From: Juglans regia
Lineage: Eukaryota; Streptophyta; Magnoliopsida; Fagales; Juglandaceae
DNA length: 64,000 nt
Assembly: GCF_001411555.2 (NCBI RefSeq)
Contig: NC_049915.1
Span: forward strand, 16,692,640 to 16,756,639
Direction of reading: 5' to 3'
Numbering within the stretch: the first letter of the stretch is position 1; each line of letters starts with the position of its first letter. Both the position numbers and the translations under genes were made by a program. The notes under the pieces are model-generated. The model saw only the letters and a program-made list of their open reading frames with translations, was not told the DNA's origin and did not search any database. Shown here piece by piece: positions 23,760-35,930 of the stretch.

Positions 23760-26744
23760 TCATAGCCCCAACAAAATATAGTAGACAAGGGTTATGGGCA
23801 ATGCTATTAGCATCCCAAATATAACACTGCAAAAAAAAAAAAAAAGGGACAAATCCCTCAGCACATGACACACAAAAAGAATGTAGGAGAAAAATCTAAG
23901 GATTTTAAAGTGTCAGGAAAATATATACTCACGCTGTGCTGAGAATGTCAGGATGTACATTGTACTCCTTGGCAAAGACAAAGGGGACAATTCCTTGTGG
24001 GAGAGCTGCCTGTGATTTGTTTGGCAATCCAGGGAACATGATCAGGGGCAAAAAAACATGTTAATAATGGTACAGATATTTGTTGTTCATTAACACCTTC
24101 CCTCTCCCAAACAAGTTGTTAATAATGGTTGGACAATGTACTAAGCTCACTGCTTTATTTCCATTGCTCTTTCCAGCACATGTTATGGATTTTCCAGGAA
24201 AGTCTTAGAAAATAAAAACTCTGAAGACTCAAACGTGGTTCTGTGATTATAATATCATATACAAAACTTTTACTGGAAAAAACATCAAGAATCTTATCAA
24301 GATCAATATATATATATATATAATACTTTTTCAATGGGGAGTTTTTCGAGCTTATGTAGTTAAGAAGGATTGGTTTTTGTCAGTCAGAGGCAGAAGAGAG
24401 AGAGGGAGAGAGAGGTGACCTGGACAATGGCAACGTGTAAGAGAACGCCCTTAAGGCCAACAGCAATGGAAGCTGCTGCCATGACAGCTGGACCTGCAAG
24501 GAATCTAATAGTCATAGCAAAAGCTGCAATGGAATTCCCACATGCTATGATCCTCGGTTGCAAAGCCATGAACAGACCTGTCATTCACATCCAAAAGAAA
24601 AAAGAAAACATCAGCATGCCCATCACCAACCTTCCTTCATCAGTGATCACATCCCCTCCAATGTCTGTCATCATCATCATCACCAACACTCCTACTCATC
24701 GCCACACATGATATCGATCCCAACATAGACACGGCAAAAAGTGAAAGACAACGTATAGTCCAAATCCATAAAGGAACCAAGACATTATCATAACCACACT
24801 GTCGTTTTTCTTTATTTTGCTTTTGTTTACTGGTTTTTGCTTGCTTTCTGAATACTTCTAATAATGAAATACGAGACACTGACTTGCCAAAAAAAAAAAT
24901 GAGAGAATGGGGAAATATTTTATAGCAAATCTGTAATACAAGGCGGGTGTCGGTACTGACCAAGACTGAACATAGCCATGCCAAGCCCTGCATCTGACAG
25001 AATGGAAATGGACTTTGCTACGATGGCAGGCATTTCAATATTCCACCTGCAAGGAAATATGCAAAACGATCAAAATATATATAGATATATAAGCATAAAT
25101 ATAAATAGAATTCATAAACTGGAAACTTAAAAATACTTGAGATTTTCGTGGTTTGGACTGAGAAGAAACGACAGATACCTGAATGAGACTAGAGACCAAG
25201 TAAGGCCTATTAAACTGGAGTATGTGTTGGGGTTTCTGATCAGCTTTCTCCAAACCATGATGAGAATAAGCCTAGTCATGACACTTGCTGGAGGCATGGT
25301 TTTGGGTTTTCCATCTCCCACTTTCTCAGCTTCAAGATTGTTCATTTCTCCTTCCAAACCTCTGTTCCCAAAGCTGAACTCGTCTCTCTCTAAGTAGTCC
25401 TGAGTCTCTCTATGACCCTCCACTGATAATCCAAATGCAAAACAAAAGGATCAACGATTAAAACCTCATTTAACAGATGCTGGAAAGTAAAAAGAAACAA
25501 GAACGAAATGAATCTTCAAATGCTTTTCTTTAAGAAACAGAAGTGAATATTAAGAAACTACCTTTTCCTGGAGAAGCGCCCATTCTCACTTCTTTCTGAT
25601 CATGAGCAACATATTCATGCCCTCCAAAGACATCTGAAACAGGAGAAGCACTAGAGCTCCAAACAAACATATGGAGATCCCTAGCACCATCCTCGCTCTT
25701 CTGTTGAGCTTGGCCATTTGGCTTCTTTGCATTTGCATTAGCACCAACATTTTTTGATCCCGTTGGTGAGAACATGCCCGGGTTTGGTGCGGGGTAATGC
25801 CCTGCCCCACCAGTGCCAGCATGGTAATGGAACCTCGGCTTGCCACTGACGCCACCATCTTCCTCGTAATTCGAAGGCCTTGGTGTTGGCCCTCGTGACG
25901 CTGAGAGGCCATAAACATCAGAGGCACCAAAGTTTGAGTTCCTCCCACCAGCCATCATGGAGTAGAAATCTGTGTGATTGAAACTAGAACCTCTTGGAGT
26001 GGGGTTTCTTGAGGATTGCAAGGAGTATATCTCTGCATTGGTTAGATTGGAGGGTCTGGGAGTTGTGGATGACAAACCTTGTGACCTTCTTGAGAAGATA
26101 TCTGATCTTGAAGCATTAGATTTTCTTACAGTGACATGAAGCTTTCCATCTTCTTTGATTTCAGCTTCAGTTTCTAGAGGCTGCCTTCCATCAAGTGACA
26201 TGATGTCAGAGTCAACATGGATTGAGACAATGGAGCCCGCAGTGTCTGGGAACTGCTCAGAGATGAGCAATCTGGCGCCTCTGAATTCAAATAAGAAGAG
26301 CATCAAAGTGTACCAAATGATGCACTGAAGGACCACAATTTGGACCATCAAACTTCCAGAAAAGTCACCATACATTCCTTTGAGCAAAGGGATGCCCATG
26401 ACCAAAGTGTTTGGTAGAGTTGAGACTGAGAACAGAGTAATTGCCCATTCCAAGCAGCCCCTTTTGCTCACCTTAGTCCAAACCGCAAGAGCAGCTAAAA
26501 CGATGAGCTTTTGGAGGGTATCAGCAGCAATAAACCTCAAGTTCATGGTGTACGGATCGTTGGTGGAGATGAAGTGGAACGAGAGGAGAGGGACTGCAAA
26601 GAGAGCCACAAACCGGTTGATACCTGAACACTGGTCTGGGGTGAAGATCTTCCACCATTTCACTGAGCCGTAGGCTAAGATCATGGCCACGTAAAGTGGC
26701 ACCATTGCAGTCATAACATGGTAGAAATCTAATAGCGAGATCAT
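23760..26744 (-). CDS. PIN1: PIN1-type auxin efflux carrier
   Basis: Plasma-membrane carrier that exports auxin; its polar placement sets auxin flow. Six exons, minus strand: 25562-26744, 25179-25422, 24961-25046, 24420-24577, 23933-24009 and 23760-23826. All introns are GT-AG, the phases join, and the CDS is 1815 nt for 604 aa, close to the roughly 620 aa usual for PIN1. Residues 1-155 hold the first membrane block with the family stretch [15 protein letters not shown] long hydrophilic loop follows to about 440, then the second membrane block to the end (YYILLGL). The loop has three TPRxS phosphosite motifs (228-232, 249-253, 287-291) and the trafficking motif NPNTY at 458-462. The loop phrases [21 protein letters not shown] and [20 protein letters not shown] point to PIN1 rather than PIN3/4/7. 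The start is the first ATG in frame before the conserved N-terminus. No defects seen. Confidence 0.96.
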
Positions 26745-26811
26745 ATTTGCTAATTCCTTGTATTACCCAATTCAACAAAAAGTCTCCAACACCTGAGGAA
26801 GAAGGTGAAGT

Positions 26812-27024
26812 TCAAAAAGATCGGATGAAAGTTGAGGAAGGAGGAGGAAGAGGAAGAAGGAGATTTTGGTGGTGGATGTGATGATAAAAAGAGTTGGGGA
26901 AATGAACGAGCATGTGTTTTGGTTTTCTTTCTGGGGTAGTGGGTAATAAGCAGAATACAGCAAATAGTTTTTCAGCTTTGAGAGTTGCGAACAAGCTTGC
27001 ACTTGCAGTCCCCAAAGCACTCAT
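26812..27024 (-). other. upstream ORF in the probable PIN1 5' leader
   Basis: A 70-codon ATG-started frame ends 67 bp before the PIN1 start codon, on the same strand. If transcription starts near the CT-rich tract at 27110-27141, this frame would be in the mRNA leader and could lower translation. The peptide has no known domain. The transcription start is inferred, not seen. Confidence 0.35.
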
Positions 27025-27109
27025 ACACAGTTTCTTGCTTTCTTTATTTTGCTTTGTTTTGTTTCCCTTTTGTATTGAGTTATGTTTGGATTTGGGTTTT
27101 TGGGGAGAG

Positions 27110-27141
27110 AGAGAAAGATAGAGAGAGAGAGAGAGAGGGGG
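27110..27141 (-). promoter_or_regulatory. CT-rich tract, probable PIN1 leader or promoter proximal
   Basis: On the PIN1 strand this is a CCCCCCTCTCT...-type pyrimidine tract, about 370 bp upstream of the start codon. CT microsatellites are common near plant transcription starts. I could not find a clear TATA box. Confidence 0.35.
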
Positions 27142-27180
27142 GTGGTATTTGATAACTTGGATTTTGGTGTGTGGCTCTAT

Positions 27181-27954
27181 CTTCTATGGGACTACTGGTT
27201 GCATAAAGTAGAGAAAAGTCATTTTGGTTGGGTGTCCCTAAGCACCTGTTTGTAGAGCTTTTTTAAGGCTTTGTAAAGAGCCCTACCCTCTTTCTTCTTG
27301 GATTCGCTTTCATGCTCATGGGCTGTAGATGAGCTATGGCCATATGTTTGTGTTCTATTCCTTCTATCTGTCAAAGTTTTCTAGCAATTTTGCAAAAAAA
27401 AACCCCAATTTTCAAGTGATCCTTTTGAAGTTGGGTGTTTCATAGGTGAACTTATCATCATTATGGGGAGCAGTGATGGATGGGGAGAGTGATACCTTCA
27501 CGTGGACCCTAAATTGTCCATTCCTAACCGTATCCTAATACTTGGCAATTGCAAAGCCTCCAACTCAATGCGTTAAAATCCAGGCATTGACTCGACGGTT
27601 TAATTAGGCTGCTGCTGCTGCTGCTGCTGCTGCATAGCGCCACACCTTTCCTATTCGTGTCAAGCTATAGCCTATAACTTAACTCAACTGGGATCCTCTT
27701 CATTTGGCAACCTTCTTTTGATTGTACCTGAAATAGTTATCTTTTGATCAGTATCATTAATTGAGTTAGGATTTGTTTGTGGTTACATCAGAGATCTGAG
27801 ATCTGAGATCTTCGATCTGATCTTGTGTTACATGTGTATCAAAAGTACAAGGGGAGTTTATGGAAGTAAAGAAATCTCTCTCCCATTTCCAAAGGACTCC
27901 AAAATTACAGATAGGAGGTGTTGAATGGAGGTTTTGTAAATCATATGCAAAACT
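27181..27954. other. upstream region of PIN1
   Basis: No gene. It includes a (CTG)8 microsatellite at 27608-27633 and short direct repeats 'agatctgag' near 27790. It probably contains distal promoter sequence of the PIN1-type gene. Confidence 0.45.
27608..27633. repeat. (CTG)8 trinucleotide repeat
   Basis: Eight uninterrupted gct/ctg units in the upstream region of the PIN1-type gene. Non-coding here. Confidence 0.9.
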
Positions 27955-27956
27955 TA

Positions 27957-28168
27957 GGACTCGTTTGTTTTCACAATTCCTCTCAACTCATTTTATTTAA
28001 TCTCATTTAATCATTACAACTTTCTTAAATTCTCACAAAAAAAAAAAAAAAACAATTCAACAAATTCTAAAATAAAAATAATATTAAAAAAATATATTCT
28101 AATAATATTTTATTCAACTTTTAACTTTAATTTCAACTCATTTCAACTACGAAAACAAACGAGACTAA
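27957..28168. repeat. MITE copy (CTCGTTTG ends)
   Basis: The inverted ends are 'ggactcgtttgttttcac' and 'gaaaacaaacgagact'. The core carries 'tttaatcattacaactttcttaaattctcac', as in the copy at 30481. An A17 run lies at 28037-28053. Confidence 0.65.
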
Positions 28169-29264
28169 TTAACATACTTGTCAAAATAATTAAAGATGTG
28201 AATCCAACGACATGAAAAATTTTGGTGACGAACTGAAAACCCTTTAAAAAAAGGTAACAAAGGTAAAATAATTTGATAACAAGTTTTTAACACTATAAAA
28301 CCCTTGATATGTAATGGACCCATGTTTGATATAGACAAATCTTTTGGTCTTCGATCGCAAGAGCACCAAGATTTTTGAACAATTATTTTGTGTGAGCTTC
28401 TACTTTCTGGGATTCCAATAGTAAGATGGTTCGTAATGTCTGTGATACGGTAAAATGAAACACTCTAAAAACATGAAAGTTGAAATCCCCATCATGAAAG
28501 TTTTTGTTGTTGGTACATCAAGATCATCCCACTACATGGCTTCCAAGCATATCTACTTCGTTTGCTTATGCAGATTAAATGAAATGAGATAAGATATTTT
28601 GAATAGTAGTGAGATTTTTGAGTTAAGATAGATAAAATTATTTGTAAAAAAAGTGTATTTAGATAGTGAGATGAGATGATATATTTTGTAAAGATGAGTA
28701 TATTTAGAAAGTGAGATGAGATGAGATGGTTTTAACTTTTTGAAAATTTAATAAAGTGATGGGTCCTACCAATTATTAAAAAGTATTTTTAATTATTAGG
28801 TGGAAAATATTATGAATATATTAAAAATAAGTAATATTTATTATTAATTTAAAAACCCATAAATATTTGGACTCACAAAATATATTTCTTTGTAGTTGGC
28901 CTTGATTATTTCAATGTTCCCAAATATGAAAGCATTTCTTTGTTAAATGAAAATATTCTAACCAATTTCTTATACTATATTTTATAAAATTCAAAATATG
29001 TTTTTCTAATTATGTATTACAATAAAATAAAAAATTCTAATAGATAATTATATATATATTAAAAAAGTGATAGTTAGTGTTACTGTAGTGTACTGTAGAG
29101 GCAGGTGAAACTTTATAGCGATACTGTAGTGTTACTGTAGAGTACTGTAGCGATGGTTGAAAAATTAGAGATGAGACAAAACTTTATATTCTACAGTTTG
29201 GATAGACAGATGAAACATGCCGTACAACTTAAATGAGATAGGGCATCCAAACTAGGCCTAAGTT
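28169..29264. other. intergenic with fragments of the same MITE group
   Basis: Several partial copies: 28568-28760 repeats 'agtgagatgagatgag' three times, and 29040-29262 contains a cluster of 'tactgtag' motifs and closes with 'catccaaactaggcc'. No gene recognised. Confidence 0.5.
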
Positions 29265-29269
29265 TTCAA

Positions 29270-29595
29270 GGCCAGAGTTCATAGATGTTCCTATGGTATT
29301 CATTGTTGAGGCTTTCTCTTACACTTATAAACTGACCACTAGCTCATTTAACGACCGATATGAGACAATCACAACAACAATCTCTCCCTCACACATTGGG
29401 TCTTGGGTCAAAGCAATGACAACTCGTTTCTTCCACGGACTGTTGGGCTTAAGGTTGTTGGTAAACATGGGCTCTGATACTAGTGTTAAGTGGTCTTGGA
29501 CCTTTCTCAACTCCAAAAGTTAGTTCAAGAGGTGAAGTTTTTCCTCATACTTACAAACTGACTACCAACTCCTTCCACAACATATGTGGGACAAC
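29270..29595 (-). mobile_element. TRIM-like LTR element, minus strand
   Basis: On the minus strand an LTR-like block starts 'tgtcccacatatg' (29593 downward) and ends 'cttaaca'. It is followed by 'tagtatcagagc' (29482-29471), one base off the initiator-Met tRNA primer site TGGTATCAGAGC. A second, diverged copy of the block ('ttgtctcatatcggt', 'gtcagtttataagtg') lies at about 29270-29368. With only about 100 bp between the repeats there is no room for coding sequence. Confidence 0.5.
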
Positions 29596-29599
29596 CCCA

Positions 29600-30480
29600 A
29601 TAGAAAACATATTATAAGATCTTACTCGAGCGTAGCGAGAACAGTGTGAACTCTCAAGTAAGAATACTCACTGAACCTGAGGCTCAATATACGGACCAAC
29701 TTCATCCTGCTACAAAAGACACAGGAAATTGTGCGTGGAATCAGATCAAAATATATTTTACAATTTAATCTCAAACAGATAGTATTTATGAAAATACTGA
29801 TACTGTTATAACTATATTTTATAAAAATATATTCCATTTAAAACAGAGTTGCAAAAATATTTTAAAAAATTAAAATCCATCAGCACGACGATGATATGAG
29901 AATGATGAGATTGTCATATTCAACGGTTTAATTACAACCTGCCGCCACATCTCGAGTGATGAATACGTATGTCAATGCCATGCACATAAATATGTAGACT
30001 ATGTAAGATATGTAGAAGACAGGGAACACAAAAAAAAATTTATTTATTTCTCAATATTGATTCTCTATATATAGTTATAAATTATTTTCATACTAGCTAC
30101 CTTAAGTATCGAAGGAACGCATACCATATAAACTTGATGCATGTCTTCCAATATTTGGTCTCATGTTCCCCCACTAGATTTAAACATTCATTCACTCATT
30201 CATATATATGATAATTTATATATATTATTGCATTCTATTAGAGAGATATATAGATAAAGTGCAAAGAATAATCGTAATGAAATGATTTAATGGAAGATGA
30301 CTTGTACCGTTTTAAAGTTTGTAAATTTATGACTTGTAAACTCATTTTAAAAAAAAAAAAAGTAGATAAATTGGGAACCAGTATGAAAAAATCTCTTTTG
30401 GACCAATTTGAAAAAATCTCTTTTTTAATGGTATGTGCACTTTTTTCAGTGAGTGTATAGAATTTTCACACCCTAACACT
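29600..30480. other. intergenic, nothing recognised
   Basis: AT-rich. No open frame with coding character and no clear repeat ends. Confidence 0.5.
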
Positions 30481-30672
30481 AGGCCCCGTTTGGATATAGA
30501 AACGGTTTCATCTTATATCATTATTACAACTTTCTCAAATTCTTACATAAAATATAAGAAACAATTCAACTTTTTCAAATTTTAAAAAATTAATAATTTT
30601 AAAAAATAATATTCTAACAATATTTTATTCAATTTCCATCTAAAATCATCTCATCTCATTATGTAAACGGGA
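30481..30672. repeat. MITE copy (GGCCCCGTTTGGATA ends)
   Basis: One of the best preserved members. The ends are 'aggccccgtttggatatagaaacgg' and 'atgtaaacgggatcc', with 'catcttatatcattattacaactttctcaaattcttac' inside. Non-coding. Confidence 0.7.
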
Positions 30673-31597
30673 TCCATGTCTAGCATTACTCAATGATAAT
30701 AGCGAGGTGATATATAATACTTACTATACTACAATATATGAAGATGATGATGATGATAAGTTTGTTAATTAGGGATTACATTGCATATTTGATTCGTAAA
30801 TATAATTAAAAGAAAAATGCCTATCCATCACAAACACTTGCCGCGAATAAGTGTGTTATTTTTTTATAGTTATATACTAATCATGTCCTGGATTTATATA
30901 ATTTTTAGGTAAATGACTTATGATTTGATATATCAAGTTCATTCAAAACAAAAATTAAAAATTGTTCAATAATTATATATAATAGGTGAAATGTCTCATA
31001 AAAGTTTATTTCGAAATCTAATTAGTAAAGAGAAAGAAGCAAAATAATGGGGAAAAGAAGAATGCAAAAGGATATATATTAATATATCCACTTGGAGATC
31101 AGTGCAAATGAGCCTAAAATTAATATAGGTTTGGAATTAAAGATTTAAAAAAAATGGAAATGAATGCATCTATCCTCCTCGATCTCAACACTCACAAGAA
31201 CGACAAAATTATTTGCAAATATTAGCACGCTAAGATATGATTGGCTTGAGAGAAAATAAATTAAGGTTTTGGAGAGAAGATGGATAGATAATCCACCCTA
31301 GAAGTGCTAAAAACACATGAGAAACAAGCATGCGTTGAAGTTAATGATGGAGGGTTTGGGGTGGCAAAGAAAGAATAAAAGCAAAATCATGTATATATGG
31401 GACAGGGATTGGCGTGTCAGTCAGTTCAAATTCGAAACACCAAACACCATGCTTAACTGCACGCACTGCAATAGGGTTTATGTTTTCTATGAGTATTTAA
31501 AGGCAATGCGTGCACTTGATTTGTTTAATTAATTATTTGTTTGTCTTTTTGCTTTGCATTTGTCGTTAACATCTTTTTAGGATTTTTTTAAAGAGAA
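30673..31597. other. intergenic, no gene recognised
   Basis: AT-rich spacer. A 71-codon frame near 31317 has no recognisable family. Confidence 0.45.
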
Positions 31598-31782
31598 ATA
31601 TTTTTGCTACAAAATATTTTATAAAAGTAAACTCACAAACTGACGTGAATTAATGCGGTATGTCAGATTGTAAAATTATTTTTATTGTAAAATAGATCTA
31701 ACGAATATCATAAAACCACATCAGTTTATGAATTTACTTTTATGTAACCTTTTTGTATCTGTAATAGTTTTCTTTCTTAAAT
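31598..31782. repeat. palindromic MITE, copy 4
   Basis: The arms 'aactcacaaactgacgtgaatt' and 'accacatcagtttatgaattt' flank the family core 'gtaaaattatttttattgtaaaatagatctaac'. Confidence 0.7.
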
Positions 31783-33400
31783 AAAAAGAGCAATTTTTTT
31801 TTTCTCGAAATTTAAGATAGAATATAAGTGATTAGAATCTATTTTTTTTCATCAACTTCAAATTTTTTAGCAAGCAAGCGGTAATTTCGCGTGGTATCAA
31901 ATCAGAAATATTAAGTTCAAATTCTGATTCTACACTTTATTTTAATTTATATATTCTTTAATATATAAAAATTATTAAAGCCTACATCTTTCATACTATT
32001 ATATTAAACTTTTAGAACAAGTGACAATTTCATATATGGTATTTTAATCATTTATATTTTGTCTAAACAATAGGTAAATCTTTTATATTTTAAGTAGTTT
32101 TTATTTAAATAATTGAAAGTCATTTAAAATGTTGTATAAAAGAAATGTGTTACATTAATCGATGTATTTAAAGATGATAAAGTACTAGAGGAAGAAGAAT
32201 AAATGGAATAGCACTGACCTCTCCACCATTTCTTTTTGCGAGGTCATATTGAGAGACACAACCATACTTTTCATTCTTTAGTTGACTAAACTTATTTAAA
32301 TAGTGAATTGAGATGAGATAAAAGTTAAATAAAATATTATTAAAAAATTATTTTTTATATTATTTTTATTTTAAGATTTAAAAAAGTTAAATTTTTATTA
32401 TATTTTATTTAAAAATTTAAAAAAATTATAATAATTAGACGAGTTAAATGTTCTACTAAGATATTTGACTATTCATCTAATACGTAAGTTGTAACCATCT
32501 TAATCCGAAACCAGAGATCGTGATTCATCCATTTCTTGATAAATGAGCCAAGAAAATATTTTCTTGAGAGTTATAATAGGCCGGATAGTCATATATATAA
32601 ACTTTTCATATAATAGGACCATAAAATTTATGGTGACTTCTTTGCAAATTGCATCTCCCTATTTTTGCATAATTATAATGCATAATTATAAGAAAAATAA
32701 ACAGTTATGGACAATTATGAGATAATATCAACGGTCATGGATAATTATCCGCTCAAATGACTCTCTTGAGACGGCATCACCACATATTGCCACATGATTT
32801 ATTTAATAAAAAAACATACAAACATAAAAGAGATAGAGGTAACATAGATTTTCAGTCTTATCTTTTATATTTTCAAACGTCCTTTTATTTTAAATATATG
32901 TTTTTTTTATAATAATCCACGTGGAACCACATGCTACATCAAGAGGATTATCTTGAGTGGTAAGTTTCATATGGCCCAATAGCAGTAATTCTATTCTTAA
33001 TAATTTATCATACTATTGTTTTTTTTAAGTGAGGAACAATTACAAAAACAAAACAACAAAAAACAAAATGACCAATAATTGACAACCAAGAAAGACTGGG
33101 ATCATTCCTTTCATTTCAGTTTTTTGTTCGACCGGAATCAATTAGTTCTTTTTCTGGGTTGCAAAATGTGAAAAATTAAAACATTACACATTATAAAATG
33201 ATCATTTTTATGGAGCTAATTTAATAGACAAAAGAGCAAAAAGATAAAACTAATTTAATTAATGGATTGCCTCTTTTTATGTGAAAATTATAAGCCAAAC
33301 CCATTTTCAAGGGATGAAAAGCAATTTATTAAAATAAAAATATAAAATTTACAAATTAAAAGTCTATAAAATGTACAAATTAAATGTTAGAAATGATTTT
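31783..33400. other. intergenic with a degenerate MITE at 32288-32450
   Basis: No gene. The 32288-32450 part keeps 'tttaaatagtgaattgagatgagat' and the 'ttataataattagacgag' right side of the GAGATGAGATG MITE group. Confidence 0.5.
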
Positions 33401-33404
33401 ATCT

Positions 33405-33702
33405 ACCATTAAGGTGGTAGTCCAGTTGGTATGAACTAGCATTTCATGACTTTGAGGTCAGGAGTTCGAGTCAGTACGTAAATTGAAACCACTTATGGTA
33501 GTAAAGCTTGACTTTTGGGTCAAGGGATGGATTTTAGACCAGCTTGATACTTTGTTGGTGCTGTGGTAATAGACTCATCGTTGGGACAGTAGCTATGACT
33601 CAAACTAGACATTCTGCAGCAAGGAGGGGCTCCTATGGTTACGCACAGGAAGGATTACTACGCTGGTCATCTCCGCTACCTTTTTTACTTATAAAAAAAA
33701 AT
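33405..33702 (+). mobile_element. tRNA-derived SINE
   Basis: The 5' part looks like a tRNA promoter: A box 'tggtagtccagttgg' at 33415-33429 and B box 'gagttcgagtc' at 33462-33472, about 33 bp apart as in tRNA genes. About 200 bp of unrelated sequence follows, then an A-rich tail (33691-33701). The flanks 'ttatctac' (33399-33406) and 'ttatctgc' (33704-33711) may be the target duplication. Not a tRNA gene, because no cloverleaf or 3' stem follows. Confidence 0.65.
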
Positions 33703-33711
33703 GTTATCTGC

Positions 33712-34484
33712 ATTGGTATTGTTGTTTTTTTTTTTTTTTTTTTTTGGAGTCTTCGGTTTATGAACGAAATTCTACTTTGTTGGAGAACGGGGCATTGAAT
33801 TTGTGTGGAAAGCACATTAATTTAGTTGTTCAAAAGAGGCAACATGCATTGACCTAATTGCTTGGGGACTCGAAGAGAATTATCTACATAAATATATGCG
33901 TTTAATTGCATAGAAATTAATCAATATCTAATATCACACGCATGTGTTTTATTGAGCAATGCGATTGGCTCTCAAATCAAGGACATCTATTCTTTATAAT
34001 TATTACTTTTGTAAAATGTCTCTATTTTTTAAAATTATTTTATAAAAATATCTCTCATTTAAAATATAATTTTATAAAAAAAATTGTAAAATTCTGTTGT
34101 GTTTATCATTTTCATGGCAATGAGTCCCAAGAACAAAATTGGATAATTGAAAAGTCACGAATTCAAAAAACCATTTTACTACAAAATTCTATAAATTATG
34201 GGATTTTGCTACTCACAAACATGTGAGATTCTTTATATTTTGGCTAAAAACTAAAATATAAATATTATTTTATGTTAATTGATGTAAAAGACTTTCACAT
34301 CGATATTTTGTTGGCATAAATATAATTTTTCTTTTCAAAATCATGAGTTTTGAAATAGGATAAAGTAGTAATACGTGAAATATTCAGGTTATGTGATCAT
34401 ATAATATTGCAATGGAACAAGCCAAAGCATACCAACATCCATATTGGTTCTTTCCAAATCTTTTTAGAGTATTAATGTCAAAGA
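33712..34484. other. intergenic, nothing recognised
   Basis: Contains a poly-T run at 33726-33746. The open frames are AT-driven. Confidence 0.45.
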
Positions 34485-34487
34485 AAG

Positions 34488-34630
34488 AGAAATATTTTAG
34501 TCACAAATGAATTATATAAAAATAAACTAACAAACTGATGTAGCGATTGTAAAATTATTTTTATTATAAAATAGATCTAACAGATCACATAAAAGTATAT
34601 CAGTATATGAGTTTATTTTTATTTTTGTCT
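34488..34630. repeat. palindromic MITE, copy 5
   Basis: Shorter member with 'ataaactaacaaactgatgtag', the core 'gtaaaattatttttattataaaatagatctaac' and 'agtatatcagtatatgagttta'. Confidence 0.65.
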
Positions 34631-35134
34631 GATATAAAATGGATGGCCTAGAAGAAAAAGTTTATGGTGACAAATGACAATAGAGCTATGCATGGGCCCA
34701 TATCAAGAGATGGACTGGATGAAGAAACTAGGAATGGGTTCCACATTGAAACATTGTTTACCCTACCATTGCAAGTGGATTGAATGTTGAGTGGATTGAA
34801 ATAATAATAATAATAATTTTCGTTACTCCAATTCTCTTAATCATACATGCATGAAAGAGACTTTGGAGGCAAGGAAAGAAAAATAAAAAGAGAAATGGAA
34901 TCCATTGATGTTAACTAGTGAACCAAAAAGGTTGTTCAATTCTTAGGGGTCAAGGGGACTATCACTTGCCGATCGTCTTCCGACCTAATGGTACTTGTCT
35001 CCTCTCTCTACTAATGTCCAAGGATTGCCATACACCTAAGTCCTTAATTTTGTTTTTCAAAAATACTTGAGATTTTTAAAACCTTATATTCTGTTAAGAT
35101 TTTTTTAGCAAAGTGGTATTGATTTTGAAAATAT
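34631..35134. other. intergenic, nothing recognised
   Basis: No gene or repeat ends seen, apart from an 'ataataataataat' run near 34801. Confidence 0.45.
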
Positions 35135-35312
35135 GATTGTTATAGCTACAAAGAGATTATAGAAAAATAATTTTACAAATTGACGTAGTTTCATGTAATC
35201 AGTTAGATCTACTATATAATAAACGTAACTTTACAATCTAACAAACCATACAAAGTCACGTCAGTTTGTGGAATTACTTTTATATAATTCATTTATGGCT
35301 AAAGTATTTTTC
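35135..35312. repeat. palindromic MITE, copy 6
   Basis: The arms 'agctacaaagagattatag...acaaattgacgtag' and '...gtcacgtcagtttgtggaattac' are complementary. The core differs slightly (ataataaacgtaactttacaatctaac). Confidence 0.65.
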
Positions 35313-35756
35313 TTTTAAAAACCAGATATTGCCCTAAAGGAAAGTTTTTTTCTTTTCTTCTTTTTTTTTTTTGGTAGGCTAAAGGAAAGTAATTTGTGCA
35401 AGCCCAACCCTTTAATAAAAAGTGAGGCCCATCTAAAAAAAAATTAATAATAGGCCCTATTTATTTAAAGAAATTGAATGTCCTAAACTTATATGTAGCA
35501 GTACTATGCATCAAAGATACTAGTGGACTTTCCGAGTGAGGTTTACAAGGTTCATCTAGTTTGAAATCTAAAAGGGCTCGAAAACTTTTTCCATTAGAAG
35601 CTCTCCGCCCAAGTATTATAGGCCTAAAAGCCCAGAACCATTACGCATAACTGTACAAGGAGCTGGCTCAACCCACTAGAGCCCAAATTCTTTGTACATT
35701 ACACAATAATGAACAAAGACCTTCTGCTGTTGTGGAAGTTCGAAACTCTTAAAAAG

Positions 35757-35930
35757 TGCAGTTTGGATAGTGAGATGATATTAGATGATTTTAGATAAAA
35801 ATTGAATAAAATATTATTTTTTAATATTATTATTATTTTAGAATTTGAAAATATGAATTTATTTATTATATTTCGTATGAAAATTTAGAAAAATTATATA
35901 GATGAGATGAAACATTTTTACTATCAACGC
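35757..35930. repeat. MITE copy (GTTTGGATAGTGAGATGA)
   Basis: Begins 'agtttggatagtgagatgata' and ends 'agatgagatgaaacatttttactatc', with the AT-rich core of the family. Lies about 470 bp from the 3' end of the CAR-type gene. Confidence 0.7.

Noticed and set aside
24370..24711. 113-codon plus-strand frame over PIN1 exon 4
   Set aside because: It is the complement of a PIN1 exon plus flanking intron. The minus-strand exon explains the open frame.
25586..25948. 120-codon frame antisense-shifted within PIN1 exon 1
   Set aside because: It is an overlapping frame of the PIN1 loop-coding exon on the same strand, with Met/Gln-rich shadow composition.
29040..29160. CRISPR-like or regulatory array of 'tactgtag' repeats
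   Set aside because: Spacing is irregular and the motif is short. The same motif occurs in other MITE and LTR pieces (2700-2760), so it is repeat-derived.
33411..33475. tRNA gene candidate
   Set aside because: A and B boxes are present, but no acceptor stem closes and about 230 bp plus an A-tail follow, so it is the head of a SINE.
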